From NCBI GenBank assembly GCA_036504735.1, contig DASXUQ010000019.1:248001-312000 (forward strand): a DNA stretch of 64,000 nucleotides, in the 5' to 3' direction. The stretch comes from a bacterium. Its GTDB lineage: Bacteria > Electryoneota > RPQS01. A program made the position numbers and the translations under genes. This document shows, one piece after another, positions 17,374-27,526 of the stretch. Each line of letters begins with the position of its first letter. The first letter of the stretch is position 1. Below the pieces are notes generated by a model. That model ran no database searches, was not told the origin of the DNA, and saw nothing but the letters and a program-made list of their open reading frames with translations.

Positions 17374-20300
17374 TCATTCTCCTTCCTTCTTGCCATGTCC
17401 GTTCCTGGCGTAATCCATACCAGCCATCTGCTCATACAGTTTCCAGCGAGCGTCGGTATCCGTCTGGGCCGCTTCCATCAGTTTGGCGGCTTCTTCGGGA
17501 TTCATCTTGGTCAGCATCTTGAACCGGGTCTCGGTGTACGCCCAGTCCGCGACTTTCATCTTCGGCGGCTTGGAATCGAGAACCAGCGGGTTCTTGCCTT
17601 CGTGAGCCAGCACCGGATTGTAGCGGTAGAGCGGCCATGCGCCGCAGTCCACGATGTTCTTCTGATTGTTCAAACCGCGCGCCATGTCGATGCCGTGGGC
17701 GATGCAATGACTGTAGGCAATAATCAGGGACGGGCCGTCATAGGCTTCGGCTTCGAGGAATGCTTTCACCGTCTGCAGGTCATTGGAGCCCATCGCGATC
17801 TGCGCCACATAGACGTGACCATACGCCATAGCGATCATGCCCAGATCCTTGCGCGGAACCGGCTTGCCGCCAAACGCGAACTTGGCCACGGCGCCCAGCG
17901 GTGTCGCCTTGGAGCACTGACCGCCGGTATTGGAATAGACGCCCGTGTCCAGCACAAGCACGTTGACGTTCTTGCCCATCGCCAGCACGTGATCCAGACC
18001 GCCGTAACCGATATCATACGCCCAACCGTCGCCGCCGACCACCCACACCGACTTCTTCACCAGCGAGTCCGCGACGCCGAGCAGGTGCTTGGCCTCGACG
18101 CTGGTGTTACCGGCCAGCGCCTTGCGGAGCTGCTCGATGCGCTCGCGCTGCTGGGCGATTCCGCCTTCGGTGCTCATGTCCGCGCCCATGATCTGGTCCA
18201 CCAGACCCGCGCCGATCTTATCCTTCAGACGCACGAGCAGTTCCTGGCCGAACTCGCGCTGCTTGTCCAGCGTCACGCGGAAGCCCAGACCGAACTCGGC
18301 GTTGTCTTCGAACAGCGAATTGTTCCACGCGGGGCCGCGGCCATCCAGATTGGAGGCATAGGGCGTCGTGGGCAGGTTGGCTCCGTAAATGGAGGAGCAA
18401 CCCGTGGCGTTGGCCACCAGCAGACGGTCGCCGAAGAGCTGGGTAAGCAGCTTGACGTACGGCGTCTCGCCGCAGCCGGAGCAGGCGCCGGAGAACTCGA
18501 ACAGCGGCTCAAGGAATTGCGACCCCTTGACGCTGTTGACCTTCACCGTGCTGCGGTCCACTTCGGGAATCGACAGGAAGAAGTCCCAGTTGGCCTTCTC
18601 CTGCGCGCGAATCGGCGGCTGGGGAGCAAGGTTGATGGCTTTGAGCTTGACTTCCTTCTTGTTCTTGGCCGGGCAGGCGTCAATACAGAGACCGCATCCG
18701 GTGCAGTCTTCCGGCGCGACCTGCAGACTGTACAGCAGATCGGTGCGGCCGAAATCACTGCCCTTGAACTTGGCGGTAACAAAGCTCGCCGGAGCGCCCA
18801 CAAGCGCTTCGGGGGCCACCACCTTGGCGCGGATCGAGGCGTGGGGGCAGACGATAACGCACTTGTTGCACTGGATACAGGTCTCGGTGTCCAGCACCGG
18901 GATTTCCAGCGCGATATTGCGCTTTTCCCACTTGGCCGTTGCCGTGGGGAACGTGCCATCGACCGGGAACGCCGACACCGGCAGATCGTCGCCATGACCG
19001 GAGATGATCTTCGCCAGCGTCTCACGCATGAATTCGGGAGCTTCCGGGGCCACCACCGGCGGGCGAACCCACGTGGCGGTCACTTTGGCCGGCACCTTCA
19101 CTTCGCTGAGCGCCGCGAGGGTCTGATCCACCGCCGCATAGTTCTGCTTCACGACGTTTTCGCCCTTGCGCATGTAGGTCTTCTTGATTGTGCGCTTGAT
19201 GGCTTCGATAGCTTCTTCGCGCGGCAGCACGCCGGAGATCGCGAAGAAACACGTCTGCATGATGGTGTTGATGCGCGTGCCCATGCCCGTGGCGCCGGCA
19301 ACCTTGTAGGCGTCAATCGTGTAGAACTTCAGATGCTTCTGAATGATGTCCTGCTGAACTTCATACGGCAGCGTGTCCCACACTTTTTCCGGACTGGCGG
19401 GAGAATTCAGGAGGAAAATGCCGCCGTCCACGATGTCGGACAGCATATCATATTTTTCGAGGAACACCGTCTGGTGGCAGGCCACGAACTTGGCACTGTT
19501 GACCAGATAGGTGCTGCGGATCGGACGCGGGCCGAAGCGCAGATGCGACACCGTGATTGCGCCCGACTTCTTCGAATCATACACAAAGTAGCCCTGGGCA
19601 AAGAAATCGGTATCATCGCCGATGATCTTGATCGAGTTTTTGTTCGCGCCCACCGTGCCGTCCGCGCCCAAGCCGTAGAACTTGCCACGGAACACGTCGT
19701 CGGCTTCCACCGTAAAGGCCGCATCGTACGCGAGGCTCGTATGGGACACGTCATCGTTGATGCCCACCGTGAAGTGGTTTTTCGGAGCGGGCTTCTTCAG
19801 CTCGTCGAACACGGCCTTGATCATCGCCGGGGTGAATTCCTTGGACGACAGACCATAACGTCCGCCGATCACCTTCGGGGCAACCTTAAAGCCTTCGGCG
19901 GTGCCGGTCGTTTCGGCCAGCGCGGTCAACACGTCCTGATACATCGGCTCGCCAGCGCCACCCGGCTCCTTGGTGCGATCCAGTACGGCAATCGCCTTGA
20001 CCGACTTCGGCAGCGCGGCCATGAAATGTTTGAGGGAGAACGGACGGAACAGACGCACCTTCAGCACGCCGACCTTTTCGCCGTGCGCCTGCAGGTAGTC
20101 CACCGTCTCATGGGCGGGATCGCTGCCCGAGCCCATCAGAATAATCACGCGCTCGGCATCCGGCGCACCCACGTATTCGAACAGCTTGTAGCTGCGGCCA
20201 ATACGCGACGCAAACTTGTCCATCGCGTCCTGCACGATGTCCGGGCAGGCGTCATAGAAGGGATTGCACGCTTCGCGGGCCTGGAAGAAGACGTCGGGAT

Positions 20301-20961
20301 TCTGGGCCGTGCCGCGCAGCACCGGATGATCCGGCGACAGCGCGCGGCGGCGGTGCGCCTGCACCAGATCGTCGTCGATCATAAAGCGCAAATCGTCGTC
20401 CGACAGCCCTTCGATCTTCTGCACTTCGTGCGACGTACGGAAGCCGTCGAAGAAGTGCATGATGGGAACGCGCGCCTTCAAGGTGGCGGCGTGGGCGATC
20501 AGCGCCATGTCATGCGCTTCCTGCACACTGGCCGATGACAGCAGCGCCCAGCCCGTCGAACGCACCGCCATCACGTCGCTGTGATCACCGAAGATCGAGA
20601 GCGCGTGGGTGGCCACGGTACGGGCGGAAACGTGAAAGGCGGTCGAAGTCAATTCGCCCGCGATCTTGAACATGTTGGGAATCATCAGCAGCAGACCCTG
20701 CGACGCGGTAAACGTCGTGGTCAGCGCGCCGCTCTGCAACGCTCCGTGGACGGCGCCCGAAGCTCCGCCTTCGCTCTGCATTTCAATGACGGTCGGAATC
20801 GTGCCCCAAATGTTCTTCTTTCCCAGTGCGGACCATTCGTCGGCCCACTCCCCCATATTCGAGGACGGGGTGATCGGGTAAATCGCACAGACTTCACTGA
20901 CGCGGTGGGCTACACTGGCCGCCGCCTCATTGCCGTCTATGGTCAAAATCTGTTTTGGCAT
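17374..20961 (-). CDS. nifJ: pyruvate:ferredoxin (flavodoxin) oxidoreductase, single chain
   Basis: A 1195-residue homodimeric-type enzyme containing all domains in one chain. It oxidises pyruvate with CoA to acetyl-CoA, CO2 and reduced ferredoxin, or runs in reverse. The N-terminal alpha-type domain has VCAIYPITPSSNMGEWADEW near residue 23. A gamma-type domain with FYGLGADGTVGANKNSIKII is near 425. Two [4Fe-4S] motifs are CIQCNKCVIVCP near 690 and CTGCGLCIDACP near 752. The TPP domain has GACSGCGETPYVKLL near 823 and GDGWAYDIGYGGLDHVLAMG near 975, ending with the TGVYSNTGGQCSKATPLGA segment. The start at 20961 has GGAG seven bases upstream. Confidence 0.97.
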   Translation of the reverse strand: MPKQILTIDGNEAAASVAHRVSEVCAIYPITPSSNMGEWADEWSALGKKNIWGTIPTVIEMQSEGGASGAVHGALQSGALTTTFTASQGLLLMIPNMFKIAGELTSTAFHVSARTVATHALSIFGDHSDVMAVRSTGWALLSSASVQEAHDMALIAHAATLKARVPIMHFFDGFRTSHEVQKIEGLSDDDLRFMIDDDLVQAHRRRALSPDHPVLRGTAQNPDVFFQAREACNPFYDACPDIVQDAMDKFASRIGRSYKLFEYVGAPDAERVIILMGSGSDPAHETVDYLQAHGEKVGVLKVRLFRPFSLKHFMAALPKSVKAIAVLDRTKEPGGAGEPMYQDVLTALAETTGTAEGFKVAPKVIGGRYGLSSKEFTPAMIKAVFDELKKPAPKNHFTVGINDDVSHTSLAYDAAFTVEADDVFRGKFYGLGADGTVGANKNSIKIIGDDTDFFAQGYFVYDSKKSGAITVSHLRFGPRPIRSTYLVNSAKFVACHQTVFLEKYDMLSDIVDGGIFLLNSPASPEKVWDTLPYEVQQDIIQKHLKFYTIDAYKVAGATGMGTRINTIMQTCFFAISGVLPREEAIEAIKRTIKKTYMRKGENVVKQNYAAVDQTLAALSEVKVPAKVTATWVRPPVVAPEAPEFMRETLAKIISGHGDDLPVSAFPVDGTFPTATAKWEKRNIALEIPVLDTETCIQCNKCVIVCPHASIRAKVVAPEALVGAPASFVTAKFKGSDFGRTDLLYSLQVAPEDCTGCGLCIDACPAKNKKEVKLKAINLAPQPPIRAQEKANWDFFLSIPEVDRSTVKVNSVKGSQFLEPLFEFSGACSGCGETPYVKLLTQLFGDRLLVANATGCSSIYGANLPTTPYASNLDGRGPAWNNSLFEDNAEFGLGFRVTLDKQREFGQELLVRLKDKIGAGLVDQIMGADMSTEGGIAQQRERIEQLRKALAGNTSVEAKHLLGVADSLVKKSVWVVGGDGWAYDIGYGGLDHVLAMGKNVNVLVLDTGVYSNTGGQCSKATPLGAVAKFAFGGKPVPRKDLGMIAMAYGHVYVAQIAMGSNDLQTVKAFLEAEAYDGPSLIIAYSHCIAHGIDMARGLNNQKNIVDCGAWPLYRYNPVLAHEGKNPLVLDSKPPKMKVADWAYTETRFKMLTKMNPEEAAKLMEAAQTDTDARWKLYEQMAGMDYARNGHGKKEGE

Positions 20962-21032
20962 TCTATTCTCCACTCCAAAAGGTGTCTTTCGAGGATCTGA
21001 GGTCAGATAGGCAAATATCGAGAAAGCCTCAG

Positions 21033-21061
21033 AAAATAAATGTACCAACCACGCTTGACAA
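21033..21061 (-). promoter_or_regulatory. candidate nifJ promoter
   Basis: On the minus strand TTGTCA (21056-21061), a 17-base spacer and TATTTT (21033-21038) lie about 72 bases upstream of the nifJ ATG. This is one mismatch to the -35 and two to the -10 consensus, with ideal spacing. Confidence 0.5.
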
Positions 21062-21914
21062 ATGCAACCTAAATGTGAAAATTTTCTTAATCACGATTGC
21101 CCCTATCCTATTCGTGATTGCGGCAAATGCACCCATTGCACACACCATCCCGACTTTCAACCTCGCGAATACGCAGATACACAACAGATGTTGCCCCTTG
21201 CCGCCACCCCATGTTATGCCCCCATATGCGAACGGGATACTTTGCTCCCGCTGGCACAAACTTTGATCAAAAGTTCCATCTAAATATTTATCAAAATTTG
21301 TTTTATGTGACACAAGCAGTGTCCCAATATACTCATTTCGGACAATATTGTCAAGAATGATGCTTTTGGATTATCCAACTATTTTCAATAATAACAGGGT
21401 CAGAATATGCTCCTGAGCCGGCATAGAAATAGTCGCTTCTATGCTGCCCCCTCGCACATGGATCAGGTTGACTCCCGAGTCAACCCTTTGCATCTCAGTG
21501 GACCTTATGGGTTCCTTGCGCTATCTGCCGACTCGCCCAGATTGGTCACATAACAGCCCGGCACGTTGGAGACGCTCAGAACCGCAGTCCAAAAGGCTCT
21601 CCGTCAAAATACTCTTCTTCCATGCACGGCCTCTGATATTATGTGCGGAACATCTATTTACATGTTACACATTATCCAGAATTGGCGCGGGTTTTACGAA
21701 TAAATTCGTTGAAAATCATTCTTAATGCAACTTAGCGCTTCGGCAGCCTGAGTCGTATCTCTTGCCGGATACAAACCTTAGGAGGCCCACGTCTCTGTTG
21801 CGCGTCACGGCCTCCGTCCTGCGGGATATTGATTAAGTCAAATAATTTGGTTATACTGCAAGATCCAAGTCAAATCGCTTCATAATTCTATCCGCATAGA
21901 GGACCCGCTGTCGC
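21062..21914. other. gene-free, AT-rich intergenic region with two hairpins
   Basis: About 850 bases between the divergent nifJ and methyltransferase genes. I see no gene: short frames in it lack ribosome-binding sites and family resemblance. Two perfect small hairpins lie close together: GCATAGAA/TTCTATGC (21421-21444, loop eight) and GGTTGACT/AGTCAACC (21466-21485, loop four). They could belong to a structured leader or small RNA. Confidence 0.5.
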
Positions 21915-22838
21915 ATGATGGACGAATACACTCTAAAGACCAAACGCTGGCTGGACAACCGCTTTCGCGAAACGGATAAGAACGGCATCTACTTCGCACA
22001 TCAGCCGATCTATGGCTTCCGCAAAGGCCATTGTGAATTCGCCATGGTATCGCGGTACATGCGGACCTACCACATCATGCGCGCGATCTCGCGGCTGAAT
22101 GTAAAGTCCCTGCTGGATGTCGGCGCAGCCGAAGGCTACAAAGCCGCAGTGGCGCGGGAGCTTTTTGGAATTCAGGTGACATGCACGGATCTCTCCGAAG
22201 AAGCCTGTAACCGCGCCCGCGAGATTTACAACATCGAAGCCGCTCCGGCGGATGTTCACGAGCTTCCCTATGGCGACAACGCCTTCGACGTTTCACTTTG
22301 CAGCGAGACGCTCGAACACGTGACGGATTTTCGCAAGGCCATGCAGGAATTGCTGCGAGTCTCTAAGAAGGCCGTGATCGTCACAGTGCCGCACGAGCCC
22401 GAAGCGAAAGTCGAAGCGAATATTGCCTCTGCCGCCCCGCATGGGCATATTCATGCCTTTGAACCCAACAGCTTTGACTACCTGAAAGAGGCCGGGCTTA
22501 CGATCTACAATTGGCGGATCGAGAGTTCCAAGCTGTCCGCGCCTGCGGTGCTGATCGATGCGATGCCGGTCCAATATCAGGAACGGTGGAAGTTTCCCAA
22601 GTGGGTGGCATCGGCCTATAACCTCACCGTGCCGATCCTCAGACTTTTTCTGGGCAAACGAACTGCCGCCTGGCTCATCCGCAAAGATGAATCCCTGTGC
22701 AAGACCAGCCCGTCATACACCGGTTTGGTGTTGCTGATTCTGAAGGATCCCACGGCGTTCAAGGGCGAATCGGTGCCCGAAATCGATCCGCTACGGATTA
22801 TCAATTTCGCAGTGCCCTACCACACACTGCGCAAGTAG
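21915..22838 (+). CDS. SAM-dependent class I methyltransferase
   Basis: A 307-residue protein with a Methyltransf_11-type core. The SAM-binding loop is VKSLLDVGAAEGYKAAVA near residue 63, motif II is VTCTDLSEEACNRARE near 88, and motif III is FDVSLCSETLEHVTDFRKAM near 125. The N-terminal 60 and C-terminal 100 residues are not typical of a named subfamily and the substrate is unknown. It is monocistronic with a terminator after it. AGAGGA lies 12 bases before the first ATG; a second ATG follows at once. Confidence 0.85.
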   Translation: MMDEYTLKTKRWLDNRFRETDKNGIYFAHQPIYGFRKGHCEFAMVSRYMRTYHIMRAISRLNVKSLLDVGAAEGYKAAVARELFGIQVTCTDLSEEACNRAREIYNIEAAPADVHELPYGDNAFDVSLCSETLEHVTDFRKAMQELLRVSKKAVIVTVPHEPEAKVEANIASAAPHGHIHAFEPNSFDYLKEAGLTIYNWRIESSKLSAPAVLIDAMPVQYQERWKFPKWVASAYNLTVPILRLFLGKRTAAWLIRKDESLCKTSPSYTGLVLLILKDPTAFKGESVPEIDPLRIINFAVPYHTLRK

Positions 22839-22868
22839 AACAGGCATTGCGCGTTCGGCCTTATCGCA

Positions 22869-22898
22869 GCGGGAGCCCCATCGGCTCCCGCTTTTCTT
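22869..22898 (+). terminator. rho-independent terminator after the methyltransferase
   Basis: GCGGGAGCC/GGCTCCCGC stem with a five-base loop followed by TTTTCTT, 30 bases past the stop codon. Confidence 0.9.
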
Positions 22899-23027
22899 CT
22901 GCCTTTTGCCCGAATCGCCGGATAGTAAGGAGAGGACACCACGGCACAAATGCCCAGTCTGCAACATAAACCTATGTAAAACCGCTTTCATGACTTTGTT
23001 GTCTTTTATTAAATCGAAATCCTTGTA

Positions 23028-23056
23028 TTGCGAATCATCATGTCCTGACATATATT
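23028..23056 (+). promoter_or_regulatory. candidate promoter of the T9SS repeat-protein gene
   Basis: TTGCGA (23028-23033), a 17-base spacer and TATATT (23051-23056), 57 bases ahead of the ATG at 23114. The -10 has one mismatch and the -35 has two. Confidence 0.45.
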
Positions 23057-23113
23057 TATATGGAATGGTGTAGACCTGTCGAGCACTGGAACTTCGTCAC
23101 TAAGGAGGCAGAC

Positions 23114-25762
23114 ATGCGCGGGTTATCGATTGCAGTTGCTTTGATGCTGCTGGCGGCTGGGGCGGCCTTTGGCCAGCCTGCCGCACCCGACCTTCTCTGG
23201 ACACACAACTTCGGCGGCTCCGGAGAAGACTACGCGGGGTGGATGGAGAATACCCCGGATAACGGCTTTATTCTGGCCGGCGTGAACGGCACCGGAACTC
23301 ATGGCGGCAGCGACGCCTGGTTAATCAAGACCAACGGCGAAGGCGTTGAGCAGTGGTCCGCCATGTACGGCGGCACAAACTACGATGATTTTCGCGGTGT
23401 GGATGTCCTGCCCGATGGCAGTTTCATTGCCTTGGGCACCACCGTTACAGGCTATGATGAAAATTTTTATCTTGTCAAGACCGACGGATCGGGCAACTTG
23501 GAATGGAGCCATACTTATGGCGGCACGAGTTCCGACCGCGGCATGTTCGTGCGGCGTTGTCCTGACGGCGGCTTCATTCTGGCGGGCACCACTTACTCCT
23601 TTGGAGCAGGCGGCCCCGACGCCTACCTTGTAAAGACGGACAGCCTCGGCGCGGTTCAATGGACTCACACCTATGGCGGACCCGGTGCGGAAGACGCCAG
23701 CAGCGTGCGCTGCATGGGCGACGGCTACGTCTTCACCGGTACCACCGACTCCTTCGGAGCAGGCGCCACCGATATCTGGATCGTACGGGTGAACAGTGCA
23801 GGTGACGTGGTATGGTCGCATACCTTCGGTGGTGAAGATCGCGATTACCCGGGCGGTTTGCGCGTAACCCACGACGGCGGAGTTATCTTCGCCGGCGTCA
23901 CCTTCTCCTTTACCGCGGGTTGGGGAGACGGCTATGCCGTCCGCCTCGCCCCCGACGGCACGACACTCTGGACGCGCTCCTATGGCACATCCGCGCCGGA
24001 GTCCTGGCGCGAACCGATTGAAATGCCCGACGGTGGCTTCTTCTTCATCGGCTTGCAGAACTACGCCCCCTACAACTTCTGGGTAATGCGCACTGATCCG
24101 CAGGGCAATCCCATCTGGTCCCGCAACTTCGGCGGACCGGAGATGGAATGGGCGCTCAGCGGACAACTTACCCGCGACGGCGGGTTTGCCATGTGCGGGC
24201 AGACGTACTCGTATGGACAAAACGGCGATGCCTACCTTGTGCGCCTTGCGCCCGATCAGGTGATCCCGGAGCACCACTTTGCACCGGTACTCCCGACAGG
24301 CTTGCCCTATGCCGTGATCGTGGACAGCGCAACGCTGGACAATGCGGTACTGTCGGAAGGTGATGAGATCGCCGTCTTTGATGGCGCCCTGTGCGTGGGC
24401 GCGGGAACACTGGGCCATTGGCCGTTCAGCATCACGGCCTGGCAAGGTGATCCCGAACACGATCTTTCCGGCTTCGCCGCGGGCCATCCGATGACCTTCC
24501 GTGTGTGGCAGCAAGAAACCCATATCGACGCGCCGGCAGCCGCCACTTTCCGCGTCGGCGACGGCAGTTTTGGCTCGGGAGTCTATTCGGAAGTCTTCCT
24601 GACCGCCACGGGAGCGCTACGGCAGGTGATTCCCCTGCGCGCACATGCGGCGCGTCTGATTTCGTTGAATGTCTGGCCGACGGAACCCACGGCACAGCAT
24701 GTGTTCGGTGCTTTAGGAAGCCTTGTGGCGGCCTATCAGGATAACGGCAATGTGTTCATCCCGCCGCGCGTCAACACGATGGGTAATCTGATGTCCACGG
24801 CTGCCTACCGCCTGGTTTTGAATACGCCGGACAGCATCGTGGTCACCGGCACTCCGGTCAATGCCCAGCAGGATTATCACCTTCTGGCCGGGCCGTGGAA
24901 CTGGATCAGCTATCCGTTCCCCGTTGCTGGTGAGACCGAGACGTTGCTGGCTTCGCTGGGCGGCCATCTGGTGATCGTGCAGGACGATGAGGGCCACGCG
25001 TGGATCCCTTCGCAAGACATCAACACGCTGACCCGCATGGTTCCCGGCAAAGGCTATATGCTGATTGTCAATGAGAATCTGACCTTCCACTACAGCCAGG
25101 GGGCATCCGTCACCTCCATGCCGCAGGAAGATCCGGATCCGGCCCAGCCGCTCTCGGGAGTCACCCCGACCGGCCTGCCCTATCAAGTGGTGCTGCACCT
25201 TGGCGATGCGGTGCGTCGGGCCCATCCGCAGACGGTCAGCTTGTATGATGACAATGTTCTGGTGGGCGCGGCTACGGTAACTGTTGACGGTGGCACGCTG
25301 ATGGTCACAGCCTGGCAAGGTCTACCGGAATACGATCTGCAGGGCTTCACGCCGGGTCATGCGATGACGGTCGTTGTAAAGACCGCGTCCGGCGAACAGG
25401 TACCCATTCAGGTCAGTGGAAGCAACCTGAGTTTCGGATCGGGAGCCTATGCCGAACTGAACGTGGACACCGACGGCGCATCTATCGCCCGGGAGTTCAT
25501 CGTCGGCGAAGGTTATCCCAATCCTTTCAATCCGTCGGTTTCCATTCCCTTCACCATTCAGAATGCGGGCCGGGTTGAAGCTCGGATCATCAACACCCTT
25601 GGCCAAACGGTGTATCAAGTGGCCACAGAGTATCCGGCAGGTGAGCAGCATTTTGTCTTTGACTGCAACCGCCTGCCCGCCTCTCCCGTCAGCGGCCTCT
25701 ATTTCGTCGAACTTCGCTTCAGCGGCCAGAGTCAGATCCGCAAGGTTCTGCTGGTCAAGTAA
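23114..25762 (+). CDS. secreted repeat protein with T9SS type A sorting domain
   Basis: An 882-residue secreted protein. The signal peptide is MRGLSIAVALMLLAAGAAFG. Residues about 25-380 hold repeated blades of roughly 50 residues with the pattern W(S/T)HTYGG...D(G)GF(I)LAGT...DAYLVKTD, suggesting a beta-propeller. Two copies of another domain follow, near 390 and 690, each starting PTGLPY and ending in a TAWQG-type segment. The C-terminal 85 residues are a T9SS sorting domain (EGYPNPFNPSVSIPFTI to IRKVLLVK). The start at 23114 follows AAGGAGG; longer frames lack both RBS and signal. Adhesion or surface binding is plausible but unproven. Confidence 0.85.
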   Translation: MRGLSIAVALMLLAAGAAFGQPAAPDLLWTHNFGGSGEDYAGWMENTPDNGFILAGVNGTGTHGGSDAWLIKTNGEGVEQWSAMYGGTNYDDFRGVDVLPDGSFIALGTTVTGYDENFYLVKTDGSGNLEWSHTYGGTSSDRGMFVRRCPDGGFILAGTTYSFGAGGPDAYLVKTDSLGAVQWTHTYGGPGAEDASSVRCMGDGYVFTGTTDSFGAGATDIWIVRVNSAGDVVWSHTFGGEDRDYPGGLRVTHDGGVIFAGVTFSFTAGWGDGYAVRLAPDGTTLWTRSYGTSAPESWREPIEMPDGGFFFIGLQNYAPYNFWVMRTDPQGNPIWSRNFGGPEMEWALSGQLTRDGGFAMCGQTYSYGQNGDAYLVRLAPDQVIPEHHFAPVLPTGLPYAVIVDSATLDNAVLSEGDEIAVFDGALCVGAGTLGHWPFSITAWQGDPEHDLSGFAAGHPMTFRVWQQETHIDAPAAATFRVGDGSFGSGVYSEVFLTATGALRQVIPLRAHAARLISLNVWPTEPTAQHVFGALGSLVAAYQDNGNVFIPPRVNTMGNLMSTAAYRLVLNTPDSIVVTGTPVNAQQDYHLLAGPWNWISYPFPVAGETETLLASLGGHLVIVQDDEGHAWIPSQDINTLTRMVPGKGYMLIVNENLTFHYSQGASVTSMPQEDPDPAQPLSGVTPTGLPYQVVLHLGDAVRRAHPQTVSLYDDNVLVGAATVTVDGGTLMVTAWQGLPEYDLQGFTPGHAMTVVVKTASGEQVPIQVSGSNLSFGSGAYAELNVDTDGASIAREFIVGEGYPNPFNPSVSIPFTIQNAGRVEARIINTLGQTVYQVATEYPAGEQHFVFDCNRLPASPVSGLYFVELRFSGQSQIRKVLLVK

Positions 25763-25784
25763 TCGCCGATTCGACGAGACATCA

Positions 25785-25811
25785 AAGCGGGAGCCATAAG
25801 GCTCCCGCTTC
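25785..25811. terminator. bidirectional terminator between convergent genes
   Basis: GCGGGAGCC/GGCTCCCGC with an ATAA loop between the plus-strand T9SS gene and the minus-strand MCP gene. The stem is the same as that at 22869. Confidence 0.75.
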
Positions 25812-25841
25812 GCGTTGCGTCCAATTGCGTCGCTTCTGCTT

Positions 25842-27452
25842 TTAGAAGCGGTTCATCTCTTCGTCGCTATCCAGCGGAATGGCTCGCTTCGGTTTGACGG
25901 ACGGGCTCTTCTTCGACAGATTAGCCTTTGGACGCCGCACGGTTTGGAATGATTGTGCCCGTGAATACGCCTGTGCTCCATCTTTTCCGCCGCCATTAAC
26001 CAGAGCCGTCAACTCATTGACCAGATCGGTCAGGCTTTCGGCCTGGCCCGCCATCTCCTCGGCGGCACTGGCGCTTTCCTCCGCGTTGCCGCTGTTCTGT
26101 TGTGTGACCGCATTCATCTGCGTCACCGCGCCGTTGATCTGTTCAATGCCCTTCGACTGCTCCGCACTGGCGGCCGCGATCTCATCCACCAGATTGGCCA
26201 CCTTGCCCGAGGCCGTCGTCACATCACCCAAGGCCGTCTTCAGCCCGTCCACGATCTGCACTCCACCATTAACCCGGTTCACGTTTTCTTCGATCAGGCT
26301 ACCGGTATTCTTGGCCGCTTCAGCCGCACGCATCGCAAGATTCCGCACTTCTTCTGCGACGACGGCGAAACCCTTCCCGGCTTCCCCGGCACGAGCCGCT
26401 TCCACCGCGGCATTCAGCGCCAACAGGTTGGTCTGGAAGGCGATCTCATCGATGGTCTTGATGATCTTGGACGTCTGGTCACTGGCAGACTTGATGTCCT
26501 TCATCGCCGCGTCCATGGTGTCGGTGCCCTTGGCCGCCTTGTCCACCAGGCTCTTCGTCTCGCTCATGAGCTGGGCAACGGTACGGGTGTTGTCCGCATT
26601 CTGCTTGGTCATCGAGGACAACTCTTCCAAGCTGCTGCTGGTCTCTTCAATCGAGGCTGCCTGCTCCTGCGATCCTTGGGCTACACCCTGCGCCGAAGAC
26701 GACACCTGCGTGGCCGCGCTGGCGATATTGCTCGCCCCTTCACCCGCCGCGCCCACGATCTGATTCATCCGCCGCGAGATATTCAAACTGAGGAAGATGC
26801 CGAACGCCAAGGCCGCGAGGATGCCGCCGATGGCGAAGGACAACGCCAGCACTTGGGAGCGGCCCGCCTGCACGTCCGCTAACTTGGATGTCTCATCGGC
26901 CGACTTGATGTTCAGGTTGACCAGATCCACCAGCTTGCCCATCAGCTCGCCGCCGATCTGACCGAAGTTGCCGAACGCGTGTTTGTTCATGACAGCCATC
27001 GTCTGCGAGGCTTCCGACTGAGACCGCGCGTTCATGTAACTCTTGACCTCCGGCACATACGAGGTGTATTCCTGTTTGTAGGCATCCATCAGACGCGTGA
27101 TGTCCTTCCAGAGCGCTTCCTCGTCGGCGCTGCGGGGCAGGCCTTCGAACTCTTTGCGGGCATCGTCCATCTGCTTCCAATACGTTTCGCCTTGTCCTTC
27201 GAACAGACGGCGTTTTTCGTCCGGGTAGGCCGGATTCAAAACGCAGTTGCAGATCAGGCGGATTTTCATCTGACCATCCTGCACCTTGGCCAGCGAGGTG
27301 AGTGCGGGAATGCTCTTCGCCCCGAGGGCGTCCAGGCTTTTCTTACCGCCGGCAACGCCGGAGAAGCCCACCCAGCCGACAATGCATAAGACGGCTGCTA
27401 CCACACAGAAAGAACCAATCAACTTGAACTTCAGAGACTTATTCGCGAACAT
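25842..27452 (-). CDS. methyl-accepting chemotaxis protein (MCP-1), small four-helix sensor, HAMP-less
   Basis: A 536-residue transmembrane chemoreceptor. TM1 is at about residues 9-31, a 170-residue periplasmic helical sensor follows, and TM2 is at about 202-224. A short linker with no recognisable HAMP domain leads to the signalling hairpin, whose tip is [20 protein letters not shown] near residue 340. Adaptation regions are recognisable ([18 protein letters not shown] and [15 protein letters not shown]). The sensor contains a CNC motif in [17 protein letters not shown] near residue 65. The C-terminus is the array-wide tail, here [17 protein letters not shown] lies eight bases before the ATG. 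It follows cheW-1 by 74 bases and is nearly identical to MCP-3 even in its sensor. Confidence 0.95.
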   Translation of the reverse strand: MFANKSLKFKLIGSFCVVAAVLCIVGWVGFSGVAGGKKSLDALGAKSIPALTSLAKVQDGQMKIRLICNCVLNPAYPDEKRRLFEGQGETYWKQMDDARKEFEGLPRSADEEALWKDITRLMDAYKQEYTSYVPEVKSYMNARSQSEASQTMAVMNKHAFGNFGQIGGELMGKLVDLVNLNIKSADETSKLADVQAGRSQVLALSFAIGGILAALAFGIFLSLNISRRMNQIVGAAGEGASNIASAATQVSSSAQGVAQGSQEQAASIEETSSSLEELSSMTKQNADNTRTVAQLMSETKSLVDKAAKGTDTMDAAMKDIKSASDQTSKIIKTIDEIAFQTNLLALNAAVEAARAGEAGKGFAVVAEEVRNLAMRAAEAAKNTGSLIEENVNRVNGGVQIVDGLKTALGDVTTASGKVANLVDEIAAASAEQSKGIEQINGAVTQMNAVTQQNSGNAEESASAAEEMAGQAESLTDLVNELTALVNGGGKDGAQAYSRAQSFQTVRRPKANLSKKSPSVKPKRAIPLDSDEEMNRF

Positions 27453-27526
27453 GACGTCAACTCCAGTTACGCTACTCCTACGAGCGGGTTCATTTGCGTT
27501 TGCATTAATCCTTACATGAAGCCAGC

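Noticed and set aside
21062-21283. Cysteine-rich 73-codon plus-strand frame
   Set aside because: No RBS, and composition looks like chance in an intergenic region.
21029-21313. 94-codon minus-strand frame upstream of nifJ
   Set aside because: It covers the likely nifJ promoter, has no RBS and no family resemblance.
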